From Lactarius indigo (lineage: Eukaryota > Basidiomycota > Agaricomycetes > Russulales > Russulaceae), in NCBI GenBank assembly GCA_025766275.1, contig JAFKAC010000010.1, positions 62,001-126,000 of the forward strand: a stretch of 64,000 bases of DNA. Direction: 5' to 3'. The translations under genes and the position numbers were made by a program. Positions 1-9,314 of the stretch are shown piece by piece. The notes under the pieces are model-generated. The model made no database searches. It was given only the letters and a program-made list of their open reading frames with translations, and had not been told where the DNA came from. How positions within the stretch are numbered: position 1 is the stretch's first letter; each line of letters begins with the position of its first letter.

Positions 1-1
1 C

Positions 2-271
2 CCCGCCATTCCAGCTAATTCTGCCCCCGTCTCCTCTCCTGTCCAGGCACAAGCGTCTGCGGGCCTCGCGGCGCTCGAGTCGATGCTCGCCACGTTCCCA
101 TATCCTCTCCCGCCTGCAAATACTGACCGTCTGGCGGCGATACGAGCGGCGAAGGTCGCTATTTTGAACGGACAGCACCAGCCGCAATCGCAGCAATCAC
201 TGTCCGGATGGCCGGCGCCTATTGGCGGGAGCGGGCCGAGTGGAGGCGGAGGTGGCGGAGCGAGAAAGTAG
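2..271 (+). CDS. Family X copy A, 3' end of an unrecognised gene (partial)
   Basis: The frame is open from the window edge to a TAG at 269-271 and ends in a Gly-rich tail followed by Ala-Arg-Lys. The visible part is Pro/Ala/Ser-rich with a conserved stretch containing PYPLPPANTDRLAAIRAAKV. It is closely matched by 16,927-17,181 (copy B) and more distantly by 22,270-22,430 (copy C). Unlike B and C, the visible part of A has no stop or frameshift, so it may be the least damaged copy, but its 5' part lies outside the window. A Helitron is inserted ten bases after the stop codon, in the presumed 3' UTR. No domain was recognised and the function is unknown. Confidence 0.55.
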   Translation, partial: PAIPANSAPVSSPVQAQASAGLAALESMLATFPYPLPPANTDRLAAIRAAKVAILNGQHQPQSQQSLSGWPAPIGGSGPSGGGGGGARK

Positions 272-281
272 TAATATATTA

Positions 282-313
282 CTAGCATTGAAGGGACGGT
301 CCTTCGGACCGTC
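282..313 (-). repeat. Helitron 3' terminus: CTAG plus subterminal hairpin
   Basis: The arms GACGGTCC (295-302) and GGACCGTC (306-313) pair around a TTC loop. On the minus strand the hairpin is followed by ten bases and then the terminal CTAG. This is the arrangement of a Helitron 3' end (hairpin then CTRR), thought to act as the rolling-circle termination signal. Confidence 0.9.
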
Positions 314-400
314 TCTGAGTGGTGGAGGGATGCGGTCCGACTTATTGATGTACATATAGACAACGTCGTCACAGAGCTACGTGAGATAAGGGAAAAATTG

Positions 401-1132
401 TTACAGCGTGTTTACTTCGTCTACGACCAGCACTGCAGTGTCATTTTCGAACGCGACGAGGTCACCGGTGAAGGCGACTATGCTGCCGGGCCATGGCATT
501 GGTTGGGCATGTCGTGGCCACATTGGACGCAATCCTAACACTGCGCGAATTGTCAGTTCTGTGTTTGTCACAGTTTGGCAGATGTGTTGTGAGATGGTCA
601 TTGAGAAAGTGCGCGTGTCAGGTTGGGCTGTTGCAATTCTCCCACTGATGGTGATTCTTGTTGTTGTGTTCGAAATAAGGAACGGGCGTGTGAGGTGTGA
701 AATGGGGAGCATCTTGCGGAGTGGATAGCGTTAATATCGGTTGCCCCCTTTTTTTGGGGTTGTGACATACTCGGAAGAGATCGCCCATCATGTTGAATTC
801 GCTGTCTCGACGAACGGGGCTGTGCTGGTGGATGTTGGCTTGGAATCCGACGATCTGTGTAATATAGAACGTCATTTGCCGTCTGGGGGAGTGGTGGGAG
901 ATTGTCTCACTTTGGCGTAGATGGCATGAATACCTTCTGTTTGTTCTTGTTCGTTGGGTTGCGGTTTGTACGCTAGGCTACAAATGACATGGGTTCCAGC
1001 GACTGGCAACGCACAGTTTACGATGGCATCAAAAATGACATATTCGTGATGGTTCGCGTCATATGCTGTTCGTTTGTTTTCCAGCACTGCGCGACCGGTG
1101 AGATAAGCAGAATCTAGGAGATGGGCTGACAT
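401..1132 (-). CDS. Helitron accessory gene a, small beta-rich (OB-like) protein
   Basis: Hand splicing gives three exons, 1132-911, 854-771 and 712-401, all in phase, encoding 205 aa. The introns run GTGAGA...ACACAG and GTATGT...GCAAG, the second with a branch-like TTAAC. The protein is homologous to the two accessory genes at 1331-2283 and 2513-3250. It shares an N-terminal segment around SAYLTGRAVLE and a C-terminal segment around GSIVAFTGDLVAF. Short alternating hydrophobic strands suggest OB-fold-like nucleic-acid-binding domains; that is an inference from pattern only. Plant Helitrons carry RPA-like genes, so an auxiliary single-strand DNA-binding role is possible. An upstream in-frame ATG at 1162 is an alternative start. 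Confidence 0.6.
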
Positions 1133-1330
1133 GAGGGGCGTAATAGTTTTCATCGGTGACATGTGTTTAAGTGGGATTCAGGATGTATATTTCAATTGGC
1201 TGTTGAATTGTGAAATTTCAAGCGATGAAATTCAACGGATGAGATTTATTTCGTATTGTACAATGAGGAAGCGCGGCCCAATGTTTGGGCGGTTGACAGA
1301 CTGAGGGATGAAGATGAAAACGGTTTTGTT

Positions 1331-2283
1331 TTAGATCTCATTGTTTACTTCGTCATCGGAATTCATACTCTTGCGTTTCCCCAAGCGAACCTGTGAAGTG
1401 GAAGGAGTTGTAGAACTCTGTGACGTGGAAGGTTCGGACGTCTGTTGAGATCGCGTCCGCCCTTTGATTTGCTGTCGCAAGTCCATCTTGCTTTCTAAGG
1501 TCGTTTTCTTCGGCCCATTCTTTGTTTTTGTTTTTTCTGGCGTGAAGATATAGGTGATATCTTTCACAGCGACTGTTGCGCACGTGATGGTTTTCTTCCC
1601 AGGTGGTGTGTAACTTTCAAATCCAAGTAGGATCCCGTTCCACCCAATGATCGAGTTAGGTTGGGGGATGCGTTCACCTGGATTAGCCCACTTTGGATTA
1701 TTGTCGAGGCGACCTCGAACGGCAATGTCATCGGTGCTTTGACCTCCGTCAATGTATTGGGCTGCATGGATAAAAAATGAAGGGGGATGTGCTTGAACGG
1801 AGGTGACCAGCGCAGAACCTGAGATGCGGATGGTATCGTCAAGTTCTGGTCCATTTATGGCGGACAGCGGCTGCATCTTTGGGAAGTAATCAGTGTTTGT
1901 GAAATTGAAAAAGCTGTATGATAGTTGTACCGATTCAATTTCTCCGAGAAGGTGAATTTGACTGTCATCATATTTCTCACTGTTTATGTGGCGTCCAGGT
2001 TTAAACGCAATGATCTGTATTATTGAAAGGTGAAGTCACAGAAGGAAGAGTTTAGCAGACTGCTTACTTTGGCACGTACTTCGTAAGTATCGTCTTGTTT
2101 TAGATTTTTGTTTTTGCCTACATAACATGAGAAACTGCCTATGCCATCAGCGGCTGTCTCCGCACAAGTGAAACTGGCGTCGTAGATGAAAGTATATGGT
2201 TTTCCCGGCTTTGGTCGCCTTTGTTCCAAAGTGACCAAACCTGAGAGAGAAACACAGCCGGAGGGGATTTTTTCTGTCGACAT
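1331..2283 (-). CDS. Helitron accessory gene b, OB-like protein, 299 aa
   Basis: Two exons, 2283-2068 and 2014-1331, join in phase (donor GTAAGC, acceptor ATACAG) into an uninterrupted 299-aa frame. Exon 1 has exactly the same length (216 nt) and exon phase as gene c. The second intron seen in genes a and c is absent here. Conserved segments are around SGCVSLSGLVTLEQ near the N-terminus and PNSIIGWNGILLGFES further on. The C-terminal third is Ser/Thr/Gln-rich, then basic and acidic (about GKRKSMNSDDE), like a low-complexity tail with a possible nuclear signal. The role is unknown; an OB-like fold is inferred. An in-frame ATG at 2322 is an alternative start. Confidence 0.6.
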
Positions 2284-2512
2284 AGTGTTGTAATAGTGGT
2301 CGTCGCAGACGCTGACTTGCAATAGGGGGAAAGGGGTCTCTTTTTCCTTTCAGTGGGGTATTGGCATCGTCTTTTTTGGGATGTTTCCGAAGCGGGAGCA
2401 GGTGGAGGAGCAGAGGTGGAAACAACGGAAGTATATTATTTCGGTTTTCTTTTGAAGAGGAGAAGAGTAGTCAGCCGATGTAAGATTGTACAGTCACCGG
2501 TTTATTTCAATC

Positions 2513-3250
2513 TCATTCAATGATGGGACCGGGGGGAGGCAAGTAAACGATATCATCAACAGCCACTACCGCAACGCTATCTTCAAAGGCGAGAAGGTCA
2601 CCTGTGAATGTTATGACGCTATTTGGAGAAGGTAGTTGGCGTAGGTGTTGTGGCCACATGGAGCGAATACCTAATACTCCACGAATGCGTTGTTCAGTAT
2701 TTGCGGGGGCCCTTTTGATAATCTGATGAACGCTCATTGTGAACGTATGGATGTCTCTCTGAATTTCGTTAACTCTTCCAGATCCGAAAAAACGGCTGCC
2801 TCGTCGAAACAGAGTAGACGGGTGTGGAATGGGAGGCGTCGCACAAAGCTGTTTGAATATGTTAGGTTTGACAATTTGACGAAAGTGATAAGAAGCGTGC
2901 ATCCATAATGTCCCCTATGAAGACAAAGTGATAATCGTAGTGTGCGGGACTTTGAATATGAACATGTGGTTGAAATGGTACGATCTGTGAATTTAGTTAG
3001 CGTCGAATTTCAATGTTTGTATAAGCCAAAATACTTTGGCGTGGATGTGATATGTTCCGGCTGGCACCAGTTCGGCTTTACTTTTTTTGCTGTATGCTAA
3101 ACTTCCAAACAGACGTGTTCCTGTGAGTGGCTGTGTCACGGAGACTGTGGCGTCAAAGAAGACAGTGTCAATGGATCCAGAGAGAACTCGAGGGTGTTCG
3201 AGAACGGCATGTCCAGACAGATAAGCCGACCCAGCGTATAACACTGCCAT
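2513..3250 (-). CDS. Helitron accessory gene c, OB-like protein
   Basis: Homologous to genes a and b. Exon 1 is 3250-3035 (216 nt, as in b) and exon 2 begins at 2984. Without a second intron the frame is broken. If an intron is placed exactly where gene a has one (2900-2849), exon 2 is 28 codons, as in a, and the frame continues from 2848 to 2513, giving 211 aa. That intron would start with GC (GCACGC) and end ACAG, a GC-AG intron with a CTAAC branch-like motif. Conserved segments include YLSGHAVLEHP and NSVITFTGDLLAFED. The alternative is a one-base frameshift and a dead copy. Confidence 0.5.
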
Positions 3251-3452
3251 GGCTGTAGGGGAAAAAGAGGAGTTGTCCGCAGTGAGAAGGGGCGAGGTAG
3301 GCGGAAGAAAACCAGCTAGTAAGACCGGATGCCACATTCAATGTCTAGTGGCGATCGTTTCGGGTACAAAGTTGCGGATGTCATCTGCACGCTATTGCCA
3401 AGTGCGGAATGTGGAGCGTTCATTCTTACGAAGACGGTGAGGAATCTGATAA

Positions 3453-6400
3453 TTACATAATCACCTCACGATATACTACGTTTTTCGTACGTGGAGTGGT
3501 GTGCTCGTTAAGAATGCATTTCACTGTCTTAGCAGATCTTCCCCGGGAAAAAGCGACATAGACCTGCCCATGAGCAAACGCGGGAACTCGTAAGTCAACC
3601 CCGACAGTTGAGAAAGATTGACCTTGAGATTTGTTAATGGTGATTGCGAAGGAGAGAGCAAGGGGGAATTGACGACGATGAAGATGAAATGGTAGGTGAC
3701 CATCAGCTGATATAAATTTGATGCGAGGCAGAGGGCATGTCTCCCCATTGTGTAATAAAATTTCTACCACTCGCGGACTGATTTGGGTGACTATTCCTCT
3801 TGATCCATTACAAACCCCAATGTCGGAGTGCATATTGCGGAGGACTATGATGGGGCATCCAATTTTGAGTTTCAAGTGAGCTTGAGGAAAGCCAGCTGGC
3901 GCTGCACTGTGAAGGACTTCGGAAGGGAAAGTGTTGTCAGTTATGCTTTCTCTTTCTGGATCAAACACTTCGTCAATTGCCCATAAGTCATAACAATGAC
4001 CGGGAAATTTGTCGAGAATGAGTTGGTTGATTTCGTTTGTATCACGATTGCGGGGAGCGAGGATGCACCGCTCTTGAAAGTAGGACATGTTATGATGGTT
4101 TTGTATGTCAGCATACGTGTCTGAGATGAGTTGGTCGATAGTATTTGTAGGACAAAGAAGATGGTTGGGAATGACGATGGTGTCTTCTGTGTCGTTCAGT
4201 TCACCTTTGGCAAGCCGACGCAACCATGTGGCATAATCTTGTTCTTCTCTGTCATTTCCTACACGCATATTGGTCTCCAGAGAGAGGAAGTTCGGTAATA
4301 TGAATGGCCAAAGTGGAGAGGAGGGTAAAGCGGCGTTAATAATGTCCGACTTTGTACCGTACGTGACCACTGGGAGAGTCTGTAGAAAGTCTCCGCCAAG
4401 TACAGTCAAGATTCCACCAAACAAAGCGTCATTTTCTCGAATGTCTTGCAAGGTTCGGTTGACTGCCTCAAAGGCATGTCGATGTTGCATAGAACATTTG
4501 TCCCAAATCAGTAAGTTTGTTTTTTTGATTGTATCTGCAAGAGCGGTACGCTTTGAAATGGCACATGTAGAAGTTTGATTTAAATCAATTGGGATTTTTA
4601 GAGTCGAATGCGCCGTTCTCCCTCCAGGAAGGAGCAATGCGGCAATACCCGAGGAAGCCACACAGAGTACGTGCATGTTGTCTGTGCGAGCAGCGAAGCA
4701 TACCGTGTTATAGACAAACGTTTTCCCTGCACCTGCAGCTCCTTGTAAAAAAAAAGTGTTAGTTGCACCGCTTCGTGCGGAAGATAAGATTGTGTCAAAA
4801 GCAAGTCGTTGGTCAGCATTCAATCTGGGGAGACAGTCGTTCAGCAGGTCTCTCTGTTGTTCTGCAGGGAAAACGGTGTCGTGCAATGGTTGGATGTGTG
4901 AGAGTATCGCTGGCCACAGTTTTTTGGGGGATGGTAAACCGACCGATGACATGCTTCGGTCGTCTAATTGTAGACGTTGCTCAAGGAGATGAAGGCCATA
5001 GTCTTCAACGTCATCGTCAGTTATGTCACGTATGTTTTGACGCCGTAGAAACAGTGGCAGATCGTCACAGAGGTCTTTTTTAAATAGGTCCCACAGTTGT
5101 GCAGGACATGATGGTTGACAGTCACGTACGGTGGTGACAAAGAGCAAACGCAACTTTCGTCCCGTCAGCATATGCTTGCCGTCTTCTAAAGTCTGCTTCA
5201 ACTCGTTGTCGTCTGCCAACAAACCACGTGTGAGGCAAGCCTCACGGATAGTGTCGTAAGTTATGTCGTTATACTTGCGAAAATCGTCAAACGAACGCAA
5301 GTCGGTGACATGAGACAAAATGAGACGCGCATAAAATTTTTCCCCCGCATTGGGAGGTACGAAGACGAGACGCCCGGAAGTGTTTCCTGCTTTGCGAGGA
5401 TTCCATCGTTTTTGACTGCGATCCCAAGTGAAATTCGATGGAAAGTCAGGGTAAAGAGTGCCCCGTGCCTCCGGATAGAGCTGATTTGCTTTGAAAAAAG
5501 CAGACAGTTGGGTGTCCGTTTGCTGCTGTAATCCTTGAGGACGATCTCTTTGGAATACGACGTATTGCTCCCGTTCGAGATGAACAGGTAGTTGCATTAC
5601 AGGGGGAAATTCCTAGGGACGTGAGAAAAAACTTCTTATAGAGAACGCATACATACCCTATGTGTTGGCCATCCAATGAGGCGTGCGAATGCTTCAGATG
5701 AACTAATGTAGCGAGCATCAATATATAATTTGATCTCGTCGCGATCGTGTTGTTCCTCGAAGTGAAGTCCATCAGGCGTATTCATAGAATGCATCGTCAA
5801 CGATGCTCGATCTGGTCCTTTATAAACATACTAAGCGGCACAGAGTGAGTAAGCACGAGAAGTCATACATCACATGCGACTTACCTTATAAATGTACTTC
5901 ACAGCGTGAAACCCCGCGGTGCATTCGACGTTGATATGGGCATTATATTTGAGCAACAAATAAGGAGAATGTGAAATAACGCTTCTGTTGTCCACGAATG
6001 TGTTCCCGACAGCGATGAATCGACCAGTGTCTCATCTTCGTGTTTGAACGTAAGACTCTCCGGTAATTTCCGTATGCGTTCGAAATTGCTTGGGGAATTG
6101 TTTGGAACATTTACCTGTGCGTGTCGAGACAAGGAGAGGAAAGTCCAGGACCACAAGGACCATGCACCATGAATTTTTTCACCAGCTCAAACAGTCGTGG
6201 ATTGTGTGTTTCATCAGGGAATTCTGTAGAGATAATACCATCAACTGCGTCAGGGGAGGTGATGCGTGAAGGACGATCAAGGAAGACAATGAGGTGTGTG
6301 TGTGGGAGACCACGTTTTTGATATTCAACCGTATACACAAAGCCGACGGCTTTCCCGAAAACTTGGTTTTTGATGATGTCATCCAAAAGACTTTCAAATT

Positions 6401-8094
6401 TGAGGTTGAAAACGCGGGCGACAATGTCCGGTCTATGATGAGGCACCTGGTTTGGAAGTAAGGCCTCCGTAACTTCTTTCCACTGCGGATTGGCTGTGAA
6501 GGTGATAAATAAGTCGGAACCGCCAAATCGGCGTAACAGGGAAAGGGCGTTCTGCAAATTCTTTTGCATGAAGCAGGGACCGCTGGTAAAACTGGAAGGA
6601 AGAATGATTTTTTTCCCAATGGACGCAGCGTCGATTCCTTCGTGAAGTGCATCTACTGCCCCTTGATAAAGTTCCGCTCTGAGATCGGCCTGATGATTAC
6701 GTAACCACATCAGTCTCGAATTCTCTGCGGCAGCCCAGAGATGGACTATTAATTCTTGTAGGAGATGCTCTGCAAGGAAGAAGTGATTAGATTCGACGCA
6801 TCTGTCGCAAGGATGCAATCGGAATTTCGCGAAGTCAGAGAGACTGATGAACGTTTGTTGGCGATGAGGACCACTTTCCCTGTCGACGTAGGGAATGTTT
6901 GGATGCCAACTCAGTTGGCCAGTGGGGCATAGCAAGGGAAAGTGCAACGTCAAATACGCAGGATAACATTCGGAAATGCGAATCAAAGGACCACCTCGTG
7001 GACGTAAGATAACGTCTTGGGAATTTGCACATGCGTCTTCATCACCTGGGATGATCAACGCGAGTTCGTCGTCTGCAGTGGGCAAATTGTATCTGTGGCG
7101 GTCGGTCCCTTTTCGAAAGTTCAGCTGAATGCGATAATTGTTTAAGGAAGTCTGTTGAGCCAATTGATACGCTTGCTGATAAATACCAACGTATGGGTGA
7201 TGGTCTTCAATTGCGCGTTGTAAAACTTCCATCGTTGCCTGATTTCGCTGAGGGTTATTATGCATGCGATATTGGAAGGCTTCATGGTGGTCATATATAT
7301 ACATTTGACTGTATACAGGACAATGATCGTCGTCAGGTAGTATCGATCCAATTTGATGGTGAATTTCTCCTTGTATTTTGTATGTTGGAGGTCCGCGACC
7401 GTCGTAACACGAACCTACCAAACGGCCACTTCCTCCTGTAGACGTGAAAGCGAGAGCTTTATTATATGACCGAATATTGCGTCGAAATTCAACTGCTTCT
7501 CGATGACTTGCCTTCATAAAGAATTCGTAGAGGGAGCGGAATTGTGTCGAGGAAGTCAACGACCACGTCACCAGCACGGCAACATTCTGCAAAATCCGGA
7601 TTTTTTTTCGCCGATTTCGCCCTTTTTTCGGCCATCCAATGCCACGCGCAGCAATGCGCACATTTTACGGTAAACGCACCCAAGTAATGCTCATTGACGT
7701 CGTCTGCCAGCGGAATGCGACAGGCAACGCGAAACTTAGAAAACATGTGAGCAGCCAAGATACCAAAGAAAGCGAAACATACTGTTCGCATGCGACTACT
7801 CCCAGTCCGCTCACCGACGGTTTCATAAGGAGAGGAACGCTAAAGCACGTTTTCAAACAGTGGAAAGCACATGCACGAGAGACGAACCCGTAATCGTCTT
7901 TCAAATTGATGTAGCACTTGTTCTCCATTTTCACCAGGTGATAAATTGGCAGGAGGACGAGAACGTTGAGACGCCTCCCTCTGTCGCTGACGTCGACGGC
8001 GTTGGGAGCGTTGCGCTGGAGTCAAGTTGCCCTGGTCTTCACTGATTTCTATCTGTCCCAAGTACGCGAAGCAATCAGCAACGGCAAAGGCCAC
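3453..8094 (-). pseudogene. Helitron Rep/helicase (RepHel), damaged
   Basis: Rolling-circle transposase read in pieces on the minus strand. The basic N-terminal part is about 8094-7840. A cysteine/histidine motif containing HYLGAFTVKCAHC is near 7680. The HUH motif GLPHTHLIVFL is near 6300. The Tyr motif is split by an intron, joining KYIYK (about 5890) to YVYKG (about 5830). The SF1 (PIF1-type) helicase is an uninterrupted 3453-5597 frame with Walker A GAAGAGKT and a GINKSQGQS-like motif (TINKSQGQSFSTVGVDL). Lesions are a two-base deletion near 7500, a one-base insertion near 6116, a TGA at 6032-6034 where relatives have Arg, and WDK in place of WDE in Walker B (4497-4502). In the canonical family one polypeptide nicks and unwinds the element; this copy probably cannot. 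Confidence 0.85.
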
Positions 8095-8549
8095 GCAAAG
8101 AATGGAAACATGTTTACCTCTCCATTGTCATCTGTTTGCACATGTGCTCTCTCTCTCGCCCGTCGAATTCGTTGACCTCTTTCAGCACAACTGGACCGTG
8201 GTGACGCTTCACTGGTGTCCAAAGGAGGAAGACGTAGAACAAATTGATGGCTGGAATCGCACATGGACGAAGAAGTGCAGAAGAAAACATAGTCAGACAG
8301 GGGCTACCGCGCACGTGTGAACTGTCGATCGAAAACTGCACTTTATTCTTCTGGCTATATTCACCCACCATCAGATGTCACCTTTTCGCACTTCTCACAG
8401 TTGTCTATGAAACAACCAGGAGAGAGAGGAAAACGGTGTCCCCGTGAGAGATGGCTAGAGTAACAAACAATGGCCAAATTGAAACAGCACCAACAGAAAA
8501 CAGTGAAGAGTACGAAAAGACACTCACAGGACGAGAGCGACAGTATGAA

Positions 8550-8674
8550 GTATACAAACCAAATGACAGCGGAGAGGCAAGCATGGCAAACGACCGACAG
8601 GCAGACGTAAAAAATGTATACAAACCGAATGACAGCGGAGAGGCAAGCATGGCCAACGACCGACAGGCAGACGA
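8550..8674. repeat. Tandem duplication, period 66 bp, two copies
   Basis: Two nearly identical 58-bp blocks starting at the TATACAAACC motifs at 8551 and 8617, with the second copy differing at a few bases. They sit about 90-210 bp inside the Helitron 5' terminus, a region that may hold transposase-binding or promoter sequence. No coding role is apparent. Confidence 0.8.
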
Positions 8675-8761
8675 AAAGCAAGGAGTGCCATTTCCGGTAA
8701 AAAATGTGTGTCAGCGTATGTGTCAGCAAAAAAGCCGTCCAGTATTTATATATTGTATTGA

Positions 8762-9314
8762 TGTGTTTCACTGTCCATGACGAAGTTCGAGAACTTGTAA
8801 ATAGAGTGAAGCGCAGATTAATTGGTTCTCTTGATGATAGTGGATACGGTGCGGGTTGTCGCGGGGTTACCTTTGCAGAAGCCACCATTTGCGCTAGGGC
8901 GCCTTTTGGTGGGGCTGCCGACCCCCCCTCACGCTTACTATGCAAGAGTTGGTCACACTCTACACGATTGGGCGAAAATGTTTTTTTAAAGGTAATATAT
9001 CAGTAAACAGATCCTGCAGTACTCAGAGGTACTATTGTACATGTCTCTGAGTAAGTAGTAATATACCTCGATAATATTCAAACAAAGGGTATTTTCTTTT
9101 CTTATCATATCTGACCCACAACCTGCCCCGCGGCGAGAGGGTTAGAGAGAGTAACACAACAACTTTTCTGATGTACCATCAAAGAAAATGTTCCCACAAC
9201 TAGACGGCAGGTGATAACTGAAAGCGCAGCACCGATGGGGGGAGACCCGAGAGTCCTCGGGAGAGACCGCGACAATAGGTGCGATGATGATGGTCACAAT
9301 AGGGGCGGTAGGGG
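8762..9314. other. Convergent spacer between family X copy A and F-box gene 1
   Basis: Non-coding. The first 240 bp continue the 3' flank of family X and match 17,192-17,430 and 22,584-22,850. The remainder resembles the 3' flanks of the other F-box genes, including a recurrent stretch around ATGTTCCCAC. Confidence 0.6.

Larger units (their letters stand above)
282..8761 (-). mobile_element. Helitron, 8,480 bp, complete with both termini
   Basis: Read on the minus strand, the element starts with TC (8761-8760, TCAATACAATATATAAATAC) and ends with CTAG (285-282). An 8-bp stem, 3-nt loop hairpin lies ten bases inside that end. The flanks are A at 281 and T at 8762, the AT target typical of Helitrons. 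Family X copy B reads straight through the same point at 17,191/17,192 and copy C at 22,583/22,584, which gives the pre-insertion sequence. Inside are a HUH-type Rep domain and a PIF1-type helicase, both on the minus strand, plus three small accessory genes. There is no target duplication, as expected for rolling-circle transposition. Confidence 0.93.

Noticed and set aside
6105..6130. An intron in the Helitron Rep region starting GTAAAT
   Set aside because: The conserved KCSKQFPKQF motif is encoded within the supposed intron, so a one-base insertion fits better.
8451..8780. A plus-strand protein with an internal repeat
   Set aside because: It is the 66-bp tandem duplication read in a frame whose period is a multiple of three; nothing else supports coding.
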